Positions 7,083-16,175 of a stretch of DNA of 64,000 bases are shown piece after piece. Each line of letters starts with the position of its first letter. Within the stretch, counting starts at the first letter, position 1. Origin of the DNA: Lysinibacillus sphaericus (GTDB lineage Bacteria > Bacillota > Bacilli > Bacillales_A > Planococcaceae); NCBI RefSeq assembly GCF_001629735.1, contig NZ_CP015224.1, positions 4,526,001 to 4,590,000 on the forward strand, in the 5' to 3' direction. The notes below the pieces were generated by a model, which was given only the letters and a program-made list of their open reading frames with translations, was not told the origin of the DNA and did not search any database. The position numbers and the translations under genes are program-made.

Positions 7083-9445
7083 TATTGTTCCTCCTGTTGT
7101 GCCTCGACTGTTTTCATGAAGCCTGTAATCTCTATTATAATTGAACGACGTAGCTCTTGGAAATTTTTACCGAACAATTCAAGTCCTTCTCGTTGGTAAA
7201 TTCGCATTGGGTCTTCTTGTTGATAATGGCGTAAGCCGATTCCTTCTTTTAAATGCGTCATTGCCTCTAAATGTCTTACCCAACCACTATCGATATAGCT
7301 AAGCATAATTTGTGGAAGAACTTCAATTACTCTTTCATTTTCCGCAAATTTCTCCATATGATTGAGGAGCTCTTGTTCAGAAGGCTGAATATCAGCTAAA
7401 ATTTGTTTTACTTTACCAACCTCGCGATCGATTGTAACCGGTGTGATGAAAAGGGAGTTAAGTGCATGCTCCATCCGATCATAATCCCAATCTATTGAGG
7501 ATACATCCTCCGGTGCAGCATCTAGTACAGCGAAGTCAACCGTTTCATGTAGCATTTTTTTCAGCTCGCCCATTAAGTCTTCACCAGCTAAAATTTTGTC
7601 TCGTAGTCCGTATAGTACAGTACGTTGATCATTAATAACATCGTCTAACTTTAAGTTATACTCACGCATGCCATACTGAGAACCTTCGACAATACGCTGT
7701 GTACGGTCTATTAGCTCCTGAACCTCTTTATTTTGAATAATGCCCTGTTCGTCAACGACCATCTTGGCAGAGAATTTTTCAACTTCTTCTTTTGCATAGC
7801 GTCGGAACATATCATCTTCAATAGAGAGAATGAAGCGGCTTTCGCCTATGTCACCCTGTCGACCAGAACGACCACGAAGCTGATTGTCTACACGGCGACT
7901 TTCATGCTTTTCGGTACCAATAACATATAAACCACCAAGTTCGTGAACATCATCGCCTAACACGATATCCGTACCACGACCAGCCATATTTGTCGCTACC
8001 GTAATACGCCCTTTTTGACCTGCCTGCGAAATAAGCTCAACCTCTTGTTCAACGGTTTTTGCATTTAGTAATTGGAATGTTAATTTTTCCTTTTTTAGAT
8101 AATCGGCCACTGTCTCAGACTGTAAGATCGATGTTGTACCAATTAAGATAGGCTGTCCTTTTTCGTGGCGCTTTTTAGTTTCGGCTGCCACATACTTATA
8201 TTTTGCCTCTTGAGTGCTAAAAATAATATCAGGCTGATCGACACGTTGACGTGGACGATTCGTTGGAATTTGTACAACTTCCATGCCATATACTTCACGA
8301 ATTTCTTTTTCCTGTGTTTTCGCTGTACCCGTCATCCCAGAAAGCTTCGGATACATACGGAAATAGTTCTGAATTGTAATTTGTGCTTGTGATTTATTTT
8401 CATCTGTAATAGTGACGCCTTCTTTGGCTTCAATTGCTTGATGTAAACCGTCAGAAAGCGAACGTCCTTCTAAAATACGGCCTGTAAACATGTCCACAAG
8501 CTCGATTTTGTCATCTTTCACAATGTAATCCACATCACGTTTAAACATGACATGAGCTCGTACTGCTTGGATGACATAATGGAAAAGTGTTTGATGTTCT
8601 AAATCATACAGATTTTCAACATTGAAAGCAGCCTCAATTTTTTCAATACCTTTATCTGTTAGAGATGTAGCCTTTGTTTCATCATCGAAATCATAGTCTT
8701 CATCCTTTTTGAAACGTTTAGCTAACATAGCCGCAATGCGATGTAATTCATCATTTGAAGGCATTTTACCTGCGATAATTAAAGGTGTTTTAGCTTCGTC
8801 GATTAATACACTATCCACTTCATCAATAATTGCGAAGTGATAAGGACGCTGTACTTTATCTGCTAAGCTATAGGACATATTGTCACGTAAATAGTCGAAA
8901 CCAAATTCAGTACCCACACCGTATGTAATATCTGCATTGTAGGCTTCTTTTTTCTCATCAGCCTCCATCATTGGAATATTTAAACCAACAGTTAGGCCAA
9001 GAAAACGATGAATTTGACCAACTAGCTCATAGTCACGTTTTGCTAGGTAATCATTCACGGTGATGACATGAACGCCTTTACCTTCTAATGCACGTACGTA
9101 AGAGGGAAGAGATGCCACTAGTGTTTTACCTTCACCTGTAGGCATTTCAGCAATATTACCTTCTGTTAACACTAGACCACCGATAAGCTGCACATCAAAA
9201 TGACGCATTCCTAATACACGCTTTGAGGCTTCGCGTACAACAGCAAATGCGTCTGGGATGATTGATGTAATAGGCTCACCTTGTTCTAATTGATTTTTGA
9301 AAATAAAAGTCATTTCACGTAATTCGGCATCTGACTTGTCAACATACTTTTGTTCAAGATTATTAATTTGATCTACTATTTTGTAGTAGCGTTTTAATTG
9401 ACGAGCACTCGTTTGCTCTTTGTTACTTTTGAAAATTGAGAACAT
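7082..9445 (-). CDS. secA2: Accessory Sec translocase ATPase SecA2
   Basis: This is a 787-residue SecA family DEAD-type motor with Walker A MPTGEGKT at about 101-108, the motif VIDEVDSVLIDEA, and the helicase motif [11 protein letters not shown]. It is shorter than the housekeeping SecA at 45 kb (836 residues). It lacks the C-terminal Cys-rich zinc/SecB-binding tail, ending in a Glu/Gln-rich stretch, which is typical of SecA2. It should drive export of a subset of proteins through SecYEG. Linkage to slaP points to S-layer proteins as cargo, as in B. anthracis. The start ATG at 9445 follows AAAGGAG with good spacing. Confidence 0.93.
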   Translation of the reverse strand: MFSIFKSNKEQTSARQLKRYYKIVDQINNLEQKYVDKSDAELREMTFIFKNQLEQGEPITSIIPDAFAVVREASKRVLGMRHFDVQLIGGLVLTEGNIAEMPTGEGKTLVASLPSYVRALEGKGVHVITVNDYLAKRDYELVGQIHRFLGLTVGLNIPMMEADEKKEAYNADITYGVGTEFGFDYLRDNMSYSLADKVQRPYHFAIIDEVDSVLIDEAKTPLIIAGKMPSNDELHRIAAMLAKRFKKDEDYDFDDETKATSLTDKGIEKIEAAFNVENLYDLEHQTLFHYVIQAVRAHVMFKRDVDYIVKDDKIELVDMFTGRILEGRSLSDGLHQAIEAKEGVTITDENKSQAQITIQNYFRMYPKLSGMTGTAKTQEKEIREVYGMEVVQIPTNRPRQRVDQPDIIFSTQEAKYKYVAAETKKRHEKGQPILIGTTSILQSETVADYLKKEKLTFQLLNAKTVEQEVELISQAGQKGRITVATNMAGRGTDIVLGDDVHELGGLYVIGTEKHESRRVDNQLRGRSGRQGDIGESRFILSIEDDMFRRYAKEEVEKFSAKMVVDEQGIIQNKEVQELIDRTQRIVEGSQYGMREYNLKLDDVINDQRTVLYGLRDKILAGEDLMGELKKMLHETVDFAVLDAAPEDVSSIDWDYDRMEHALNSLFITPVTIDREVGKVKQILADIQPSEQELLNHMEKFAENERVIEVLPQIMLSYIDSGWVRHLEAMTHLKEGIGLRHYQQEDPMRIYQREGLELFGKNFQELRRSIIIEITGFMKTVEAQQEEQ

Positions 9446-9669
9446 GAAATATACGCTCCTTTAATGTTGTCTAAATGCTAGACACTCCATTATTCTATCA
9501 AATTTTACGTATGGTGACTACAATTGACTATATAGGAATCTATTAATGCTAAAATGTACAAAATATTTGTGAAATCGTGGAAAATGTTTAGAAAAAGTAT
9601 ATTTCAATGCTTGTTCGTGCTATAATCAATTTGGATTTCAATGTAGATTATTTTTTGAGGAGGAGAGAC

Positions 9670-10737
9670 ATGATTTACGTGTCTTTAATAGCAGCATTCG
9701 TTGCATCCATTTTGTTAACTCCATTAGTGAAACGTTTAGCATTTAGAATAGGTGCAGTGGACGCACCAAACTATCGAAAAGTACATGCTCGAATTATGCC
9801 AAGACTTGGTGGTTTGGCTATTTTCCTTGCATTTATAATTGGTGTAACGATTTTATATTCTTATTTAATTCATACTAAAAATGGCAATAGCGATTATTTA
9901 ATAGCGATTATTATTGGTGCTTGTATTATAGTAGCGACAGGCGTTGTGGACGATATGCGTGAGATTTCTGCGAAAGCAAAAATGCTTGGTCAGCTGGGTG
10001 CTGCTCTCATTATTGTTTTTGTAGGTGGCATTCAAATTGATGTGGTAAACCTACCATTTTTAGGTACATTAGATTTTGGTTTACTAAGTATTCCTTTAAC
10101 AATCATTTGGATTGTTGGGATTACAAATGCTGTTAATTTAATTGATGGCTTAGATGGTCTAGCTGCTGGTGTATCCACAATAGCGCTGATTACATTAGCG
10201 GTCATGGCATTTATTATGAGTAATATGTTTGTATTAGCAATAGCAGCCATTTTAGCTGTAGCTTCACTTGGCTTCTTATTTTATAACTTCCACCCAGCCA
10301 AAATCTTTATGGGTGATACAGGAGCACTATTCCTTGGATTTATGATCTCTGTACTAGCGCTACTTGGGTTTAAAAATGTTACGTTCGTTTCTTTAATCAT
10401 CCCAATTATTATTCTTGGTGTTCCGATTTCTGATACGTTCTTTGCGATTGTTCGACGTGTACGTATGAAGAAGAAATGGTCTGATCCAGATAAATCCCAC
10501 TTACACCATCGTTTACTGGATATGGGTTTCACACATCGTCAAACTGTACTTATTATTTACGGAATTGCAGTGATGTTTGGATTAGCAGCAATTATTTTCT
10601 CAATGGCAAAAGTATGGGGTGCGATTTTACTTGTCGCTGTCATTCTAACAGCTATCGAAATATTTGTAGAAATTATCGGGCTAGCTGGTAAAAACTACAA
10701 ACCATTATTGAATTTTGTACGAAGCTTTAGTAAATAA
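9670..10737 (+). CDS. tagO: Undecaprenyl-phosphate GlcNAc-1-phosphate transferase TagO
   Basis: A polytopic membrane enzyme (355 residues, about ten segments) of the MraY/WecA/TagO family. Signatures are VDDMREISAKAKM, NLIDGLDGLAAG, FMGDTGALFLGF and a HLHHRL loop. It should transfer GlcNAc-1-phosphate from UDP-GlcNAc to undecaprenyl phosphate, the first step of wall teichoic acid or related wall polymer synthesis. I choose ATG at 9670, which follows GAGGAGGAG; an in-frame ATG at 9607 would add 21 residues lacking family character. The LCP ligase gene downstream, on the other strand, suggests a wall-polymer neighbourhood. The exact polymer is unknown. Confidence 0.9.
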   Translation: MIYVSLIAAFVASILLTPLVKRLAFRIGAVDAPNYRKVHARIMPRLGGLAIFLAFIIGVTILYSYLIHTKNGNSDYLIAIIIGACIIVATGVVDDMREISAKAKMLGQLGAALIIVFVGGIQIDVVNLPFLGTLDFGLLSIPLTIIWIVGITNAVNLIDGLDGLAAGVSTIALITLAVMAFIMSNMFVLAIAAILAVASLGFLFYNFHPAKIFMGDTGALFLGFMISVLALLGFKNVTFVSLIIPIIILGVPISDTFFAIVRRVRMKKKWSDPDKSHLHHRLLDMGFTHRQTVLIIYGIAVMFGLAAIIFSMAKVWGAILLVAVILTAIEIFVEIIGLAGKNYKPLLNFVRSFSK

Positions 10738-10753
10738 AGCTTTGTGACATACT

Positions 10754-10802
10754 AAAGACTAAAGACGCACTCAAAAAATTGAGTTTGTCTTTAGTCTTTT
10801 TT
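10754..10802 (+). terminator. Intrinsic terminator after tagO
   Basis: A 13-base stem AAAGACTAAAGAC / GTCTTTAGTCTTT (10754-10766 with 10787-10799) encloses a further ACTCAA/TTGAGT pairing and ends in a T-run. Confidence 0.9.
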
Positions 10803-11154
10803 GATTTCCATAACTCCAGATTAGGTCGAAATGCTTCCTGCATGATCTCTACTTTGAGTTGGAATTTTAAGAGAGGACATCTATCCATAAGGGAAGTATA
10901 CGAAAGAGACGCGAGAACTTCTTGAAGGCTTTTGATTGGGTCAATCGTTGTTTCACAATGCATAGGGCGTTATGCTTTTTCCTCCTTCGCGTCTAACATT
11001 TTATTATGAGGTTAGTTGGTTATTGTCACTAACGGAGAGCTGTTTAAAGTAGCAGATTAAAGGGAAAAGAAGGAACAACAAAAAATCTGCTCGTATGGTC
11101 GTTATGGCGAATGGAAAAGAGAAGGAGAGATAAACTAAAATGGCGTTGGCTAGA
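10803..11154. other. Intergenic stretch with no convincing gene
   Basis: About 350 bases lie between the tagO terminator and the terminator of the LCP gene. The only coding hint is a minus-strand frame ending inside the tagO terminator and broken near its start by an in-frame TAA (see findings). I see no RNA gene, repeat or mobile element. Confidence 0.5.
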
Positions 11155-11191
11155 ATAAAAAGACCATAGACAAAATTTTCGTCTATGGTCT
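11155..11191 (-). terminator. Intrinsic terminator of the LCP gene
   Basis: Read leftwards, a perfect 11-base stem AGACCATAGAC / GTCTATGGTCT (11161-11171 with 11181-11191) is followed by TTTTTATT. It lies about 30 bases past the stop codon. Confidence 0.88.
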
Positions 11192-11218
11192 GAAGGGTCT
11201 TATTGTTATACGAACTGA

Positions 11219-12280
11219 TTATTCAACCACTGAATTTTCATCGCTAGCAGCACTATCAGTTCCTGTATTGTTGCTACCACTTGAAGTTAGGCTTGAAGAT
11301 TCTTCATTTCGGCCAAGATGGTTTTTGAATATTTCCTTTGTTTCTTCCACAGAATCCTGATTTAGCTGGTAATAATAAATACCAGTAGACATATCATCTG
11401 TACCTTCTAAAGTTAAAGTGTCGATACGCGGAGCGCCTTTTGATAAGTATGATAAGAACGATTTCATTTCAGTAAATGTCATATCTGTTTTCATATTATC
11501 ACCAAGTGCCTTGATTACATCATCATACTTTGTGATGGAACCTACAGAAGCTACTTTTTTAATAATAGCTGAAAGAATTTCCTGTTGACGTTTACCACGT
11601 TCGATATCGCTATCCTGTTTACGTGTTCTTGCAAGAGCGAGTGCCTCACTACCATTTAAATGCTGTAGTCCTGGCTGTAAATTGATTGTAAACTTATCAA
11701 ATTCGTCAAGTTCGTGTAAGGCATACGGTACTTCAGCCTCTACACCGCCTAATGCATCGACAACATCAATGAAGGCATTGAAGTTCATTCGTACATAGTA
11801 GTCGATTGGGATATCGAATAATTGTTCTACTGTCTCAATCGTAGTAAGGGTCCCACCCATTGCGTGAGCATGAGTGATTTTATCTTTATAGCCGACCTTA
11901 GGAATATAAACGTAAGAATCACGAGGGATACTTAACATTTTAACGGTATGTGTTTTATTATTTAATGTTGCTAAAATAAGCGCATCAGAACGTGAATGAT
12001 CAGAACCTTGTCCACGATTATCACTATCATCAACTCCGACAAATAAAATAGAAACATTATCATGTACGGGTTCTACTTTTTCCTCACGGAGCTTAGATAC
12101 TTCCCGACCTTCTAATACTTCATGGGCTGAGTTTGCCGCATGCTCTACCTGTTTTGTAAGGTAAACACCATAAGCAGTAACACAAATTACTAAGCTAGCC
12201 ACTAGGAGTAGTGTAACTTTTATAATTAAGGAAGCTTTAGAAGATCTCTTTTTGAACTTATTAACAGATCTTTTTTTCAT
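11219..12280 (-). CDS. LytR-CpsA-Psr (LCP) family wall-polymer ligase
   Basis: A 353-residue type II membrane protein with a basic N-terminus, one membrane segment at about 18-40 and an extracellular LCP domain (VSILFVGVDDSDNRG, then SDALILATLNN, IPRDSYVYIP and the arginine-rich RKQDSDIERGKRQQ). A low-complexity Ser/Thr/Asn tail of about 30 residues closes it. LCP enzymes move teichoic acids or other glycopolymers from undecaprenyl carriers to peptidoglycan. In B. subtilis the paralogues are TagT/U/V, and this one corresponds by position to the lytR-type gene near tagO and yvyE. Which paralogue it equals is uncertain. AGGAG precedes the ATG at 12280. Confidence 0.9.
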   Translation of the reverse strand: MKKRSVNKFKKRSSKASLIIKVTLLLVASLVICVTAYGVYLTKQVEHAANSAHEVLEGREVSKLREEKVEPVHDNVSILFVGVDDSDNRGQGSDHSRSDALILATLNNKTHTVKMLSIPRDSYVYIPKVGYKDKITHAHAMGGTLTTIETVEQLFDIPIDYYVRMNFNAFIDVVDALGGVEAEVPYALHELDEFDKFTINLQPGLQHLNGSEALALARTRKQDSDIERGKRQQEILSAIIKKVASVGSITKYDDVIKALGDNMKTDMTFTEMKSFLSYLSKGAPRIDTLTLEGTDDMSTGIYYYQLNQDSVEETKEIFKNHLGRNEESSSLTSSGSNNTGTDSAASDENSVVE

Positions 12281-12429
12281 ATTGGATATATTCTCCTCTT
12301 ATTATTGGGAATAATAATGCGATAAAGCTAAATTTTATTCAATTACTAAAGAAGTAAACGTGTGGTCCATAAAAATAGCCTAACAAAAAAATTATACTAT
12401 GCATATTTAGTTTCGACAATTAAAACTAT

Positions 12430-13065
12430 TTATTTGACAATAAATTCTATAAATTGAGCATCTTCGAATGTAATGGATGCTTGTCCATTTGTGATTTCTG
12501 TCATCCAACCTCGAAACTGTTCTTCTTCCTCTTTAGGCACAGAGACGATGATTTCGACACCCTCCAAATAACGTATTTCCTCTAACGTATAAGACGAACC
12601 TCTTACTTCATTTTCGACTTTCCCGAGCCATGTGTAGTCAATGGCAACTTTCATGAAATGATGAAGCTTGCGTTCCACTACTTGCGCAGCAATAAGACCT
12701 TCTGTTGTTGCTTTTCCGTATGCACGTATAAGACCGCCACCGCCGAGTTTAATACCTCCAAAATAGCGTGTCACGACGACGACCGTATCTTTTAGGCCTT
12801 GCTTTTTTAAGACCTCTAACATAGGGACGCCAGCCGTACCACTAGGTTCCCCGTCATCATTCGCTTTTTGGATGTGATCATGTTCGCCGATTATATAGGC
12901 TGAACAATTATGAGTTGCGTTGTGATGCATTTTTTTTATACGTTCTATAAAAGAAATTGCATCCTCTTCCGTTTCTGCACGTTCTATATAAGTGAGAAAG
13001 CGTGATTTAGAAATAACAATTTCGCTTTCACCATATCCTTTTACTGTTAAATAGTTTTCTCTCAT
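12430..13065 (-). CDS. yvyE: YigZ/IMPACT family protein YvyE
   Basis: The N-terminal domain carries the UPF0029 (IMPACT) signature, including HNCSAYIIGE, DDGEPSGTAG and VTRYFGGIKLGGGGLIRAYG (about residues 50-125). A small ferredoxin-like domain follows. The biochemical role is not settled; the family has been linked to translation control by similarity to eukaryotic IMPACT. I start at ATG 13065 (211 residues): AAGGAG lies ten bases upstream, while an in-frame TTG at 13074 abuts that site. It is transcribed divergently from degS, as in B. subtilis. Confidence 0.88.
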   Translation of the reverse strand: MRENYLTVKGYGESEIVISKSRFLTYIERAETEEDAISFIERIKKMHHNATHNCSAYIIGEHDHIQKANDDGEPSGTAGVPMLEVLKKQGLKDTVVVVTRYFGGIKLGGGGLIRAYGKATTEGLIAAQVVERKLHHFMKVAIDYTWLGKVENEVRGSSYTLEEIRYLEGVEIIVSVPKEEEEQFRGWMTEITNGQASITFEDAQFIEFIVK

Positions 13066-13230
13066 CCGTATCAATCTCCTTTTAACTAGAGTTCTATTCT
13101 ATAATTTTCGTAAAGAAAAAGCATTAAATTTTAGCATGGTAATGCTATAATAGGTGTAGACTATGGAATATAAGAATTTGGTCTATTAAAATAGTAAGTA
13201 ATCATAAGACATTAGACTGGGGAGTATAGT

Positions 13231-14379
13231 ATGTTTTCAAATGATACCTTCGATTTAAAGTCGCTTGATGACATTTTTAATCGAATGTTAGATACAATCA
13301 TGAGCTCGAAAGATGATATCTTTATTATAAGCGAACAAAGCCGTATAAGCTTTGAAGATATGCAAAAAGAGCTAGAAATTGTTCGAAAACAAATATCAAT
13401 TGTAATTGATGAAGGCGACGCATTGGAAAAAAGTACGCAGCTTGCTAAACAAAGACTTGTCTTAGTAAGTAAAGCTTTTGATAATTATACCGAAGAACAA
13501 GTTAGAGAAGCATATGAAACTGCACATGATTTTCAAGTAAAGCTCTCCGTTATTAGAACGCAAGAAAAACAGCTACGGGATAAAAGAGATGATCTAGAGA
13601 GAAGATTAAGAGGATTACTCGATACGATTGAACGTGCTGATCATATTGTCAATCAGGTAAATGTCGTTTTGAATTACTTAACTTCAGATTTAAAAAATGT
13701 TGGTTTAGCGCTTGAACAAGCAAAAATGAAGCAAGATTTTGGGATACGTATTATTGCAGCTCAAGAAGAGGAGCGTAAGCGTTTGTCTAGGGAAATTCAT
13801 GATGGACCTGCTCAAATGCTTGCAAATGTACTAATGCGCACTGATTTAATAGATAGAACGTATCGTGAAAAAGGCATAGAAAATGCATTGGCAGAAATTG
13901 CTGATTTAAAGAAAACGGTGCGAAACGCATTATCTGAGGTGCGACGTATTATTTATGATCTACGACCAATGGCACTTGATGATTTGGGAATTATTCCGAC
14001 ATTAAAGAAGTATTTATCAACAGTCACTGAATATAATCCAGGTGTCGACATTCATTTCCAATCGAGAAGTACTGAAAAACGTATACCTTCCAATTATGAA
14101 GTATCCATTTTCCGACTTGTGCAAGAGTGCGTAACAAATGCCATGAAGCATGGAAAATGTAAAGACATTTGGGTAAAGCTTGAGTGGTTAAAAGATGCTG
14201 TTAATATCGTTGTTAAAGATGATGGTATAGGCTTTGACCAACAAGTAGTGAAAGACCATTCCTTTGGTATTTTAGGAATGAAAGAACGTATTGAAATTTT
14301 AAATGGTACAATTACTATTACTAGTGAAATCAACCGAGGTACAACGGTGTTATTTAAAATTCCGTTAGAAGTAAAGTAA
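13231..14379 (+). CDS. degS: Cytoplasmic sensor histidine kinase DegS
   Basis: The 382-residue protein lacks membrane segments. It has an N-terminal DegS sensor region rich in coiled coil (to about residue 170), a HisKA_3 dimerisation motif with the phospho-accepting histidine in SREIHDGPAQ (about H190), and a HATPase_c domain (DDGIGFD, FGILGMKERIE). It phosphorylates DegU, 30 bases downstream. In Bacillus the DegS-DegU pair controls degradative enzymes, motility, biofilm and competence. The stop-to-start gap and the lack of a terminator indicate an operon. The GGGG-rich site at 13220 suits ATG 13231. Confidence 0.96.
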   Translation: MFSNDTFDLKSLDDIFNRMLDTIMSSKDDIFIISEQSRISFEDMQKELEIVRKQISIVIDEGDALEKSTQLAKQRLVLVSKAFDNYTEEQVREAYETAHDFQVKLSVIRTQEKQLRDKRDDLERRLRGLLDTIERADHIVNQVNVVLNYLTSDLKNVGLALEQAKMKQDFGIRIIAAQEEERKRLSREIHDGPAQMLANVLMRTDLIDRTYREKGIENALAEIADLKKTVRNALSEVRRIIYDLRPMALDDLGIIPTLKKYLSTVTEYNPGVDIHFQSRSTEKRIPSNYEVSIFRLVQECVTNAMKHGKCKDIWVKLEWLKDAVNIVVKDDGIGFDQQVVKDHSFGILGMKERIEILNGTITITSEINRGTTVLFKIPLEVK

Positions 14380-14409
14380 CTGTTGCAGAAATTTAGGGGG
14401 TAAAGACAA

Positions 14410-15084
14410 ATGACAAAGATTATTATTGTAGACGATCACCAGCTATTCCGTGAAGGAGTAAAACGTATTTTAGATTTTGAAGATACGTTTGACGTAGTAG
14501 CAGAAGGTGACGATGGTACGGATGTGGTGACGTTATACGCTGAAAACGAACCAGATGTAGTACTGATGGATATTAACATGCCAGGTAAAAACGGAGTAGA
14601 AGCAACATCGGAGTTAATTAATGAATTTCCAGATGCGAAGGTAATTATGCTGTCCATCCATGATGATGAAACATATGTGACACATGCATTAAAATCAGGC
14701 GCTCTTGGCTATATGTTAAAAGAAATGGATGCAGATGAAATCGTGGAGGCAATTAAAGTCGTTGCAAACGGTGGATCTTACTTACATCCAAAAGTAACGA
14801 AAAATTTAGTGGCAGAGTTCAAAAGACTTTCAGAACACGAAAATAAAGGGAACTTCCACCAAACGGAAATTCGCCGTCCATTCCATTTACTAACAAAACG
14901 TGAATGTGAAGTATTACAACTATTAACAGATGGTCAATCTAACCGTACAATTGGTGAGACACTGTTTATCTCTGAAAAAACAGTTAAAAACCATGTATCA
15001 AGCATCTTACAAAAAATGAATGTGAATGACCGTACACAAGCCGTTGTAACAGCCATTAAAAATGGTTGGGTTGAAGTACGATAA
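14410..15084 (+). CDS. degU: Response regulator DegU
   Basis: A 224-residue NarL/FixJ type regulator. The receiver domain has acidic pocket residues in IIVDDH, phospho-accepting Asp54 in VLMDINMPG, and the conserved lysine in [10 protein letters not shown] LuxR-type helix-turn-helix lies at about 155-215 ([30 protein letters not shown]). It is the partner of DegS and is followed by a strong terminator. In Bacillus the unphosphorylated form helps ComK bind the comK promoter. The two comK-like genes at 48-50 kb make that link potentially relevant here. Confidence 0.96.
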   Translation: MTKIIIVDDHQLFREGVKRILDFEDTFDVVAEGDDGTDVVTLYAENEPDVVLMDINMPGKNGVEATSELINEFPDAKVIMLSIHDDETYVTHALKSGALGYMLKEMDADEIVEAIKVVANGGSYLHPKVTKNLVAEFKRLSEHENKGNFHQTEIRRPFHLLTKRECEVLQLLTDGQSNRTIGETLFISEKTVKNHVSSILQKMNVNDRTQAVVTAIKNGWVEVR

Positions 15085-15089
15085 TTGTT

Positions 15090-15144
15090 AAAACTGTTTT
15101 TAAAAGCTACTTTTTATGGGAGTAGTTTTTAAAACAGTTTTTTA
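15090..15144 (+). terminator. Intrinsic terminator of degSU
   Basis: A long imperfect hairpin pairs AAAACTGTTTTTAAAA with TTTTAAAACAGTTTT around CTACT/AGTAG and ends in a T-run. It starts six bases after the degU stop codon. Confidence 0.88.
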
Positions 15145-15379
15145 TTGTTTTTTGGTAAATTTTTGTATGGTCATCTGAAGATAATGGACCGCCTTTCACA
15201 AATTTGTAACAATGCTTTTTTGTCCTGTTAGTAGACATTAAATATGGAAACTGTCAGATCATGCAACATTTTACTGTCAAATGCGTCATAAGGAAGATGT
15301 AGCACCTAAATGTTGAAAAAGCACAACAAAATTCCTACGACAGCATTTATATGCTACAATATGCGCGGGAGGTTTTGTG

Positions 15380-15931
15380 ATGTTAAAGAAAAGTTTTCTA
15401 GCAGTTTTAATTTTATTTGTATTCACTTTAACTGCATGTGGTAATAAAGAAGAGAAGATTAGTGACGACGATCGAGAAAAGGTAATAGAGGATGGTACCG
15501 TTGGCTTTGAGATGATGGGCGGTAATGTTGAAAAGGCAGAAAACGTACCAGCAGCAGATGAAAAAGCTATTTTAGCTTCTTTCGATGAGTATATTGCAGC
15601 CCTAAATGCGGAAGAAATCGACCGCTATATGAAAACGATTTCCAAAAATCCAAAGGGTTTTAAATACGATGAAGAAAAAACATATGCAACAGAAGTGTTC
15701 GATCAATTTGATATAAAGCGTGATGTCGAAAATGTAACGATTGCCAAATACGCGCCTGAAGAAGCACAAGTATTTGCCAACATGAAAATGCATTCACTTC
15801 AGCTTGAAACAAATGTCGAGCATGAAAGTGCAGGACGACAGGTAACGGTCTTTGTCAAAGAAGATGATGCTTGGAAAGTAACAAGCGTCTTTTATATTGG
15901 TGATGACTCACAGTCAAGTACAGGCAATTAA
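15380..15931 (+). CDS. Predicted lipoprotein with an NTF2-like region
   Basis: The protein (183 residues from ATG 15380) opens with a lipoprotein signal peptide ending in the lipobox LTAC-G, so it should be diacylated on Cys20 and held on the outer face of the membrane. The mature part, from about residue 55, has the alternating helix/strand character of NTF2-like folds (ASFDEYIAALNAEEIDRYM near its start, VTVFVKEDDAWKVTSVFYI near its end). No catalytic motif is visible. GGGAGG precedes both ATG 15380 and an in-frame GTG at 15377; spacing favours ATG. It sits alone between degU and degV, a position without a counterpart that I recognise in B. subtilis. Function unknown. Confidence 0.75.
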   Translation: MLKKSFLAVLILFVFTLTACGNKEEKISDDDREKVIEDGTVGFEMMGGNVEKAENVPAADEKAILASFDEYIAALNAEEIDRYMKTISKNPKGFKYDEEKTYATEVFDQFDIKRDVENVTIAKYAPEEAQVFANMKMHSLQLETNVEHESAGRQVTVFVKEDDAWKVTSVFYIGDDSQSSTGN

Positions 15932-15985
15932 GAGGAGCGATCTTCATTCAACGTAGAATTGGGTGAAGATACGCCTACTATACAT

Positions 15986-16080
15986 AGGAAATGAATGTGA
16001 AATGAAAGCTAGCCACTAGCTCGATGCTCGAATGACTAAAACGTGAAATATACGTTCGTCCTTCAACACATTCATTTCTT
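15986..16080. repeat. Branched inverted-repeat element upstream of degV
   Basis: Perfect 12-base arms GAAATGAATGTG (15988-15999) and CACATTCATTTC (16067-16078) enclose about 67 bases. These contain three smaller hairpins: GCTAG-CCA-CTAGC, TCGA-TGC-TCGA, and AACGT-GAAATAT-ACGTT. The predicted fold is a multi-branched junction. A T-rich stretch follows the right arm. It could be a structured RNA leader, an elaborate terminator for the lipoprotein gene or a dispersed repeat; I cannot tell which from one copy. Confidence 0.55.
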
Positions 16081-16175
16081 TTTTGTTTTCATTCAAAAAT
16101 CTGTGGGAAGCCCAACAACAATTGCACCAAGATGAAATAGATTGTAAACTATGAATCATAGGAGAGTGGACATAG

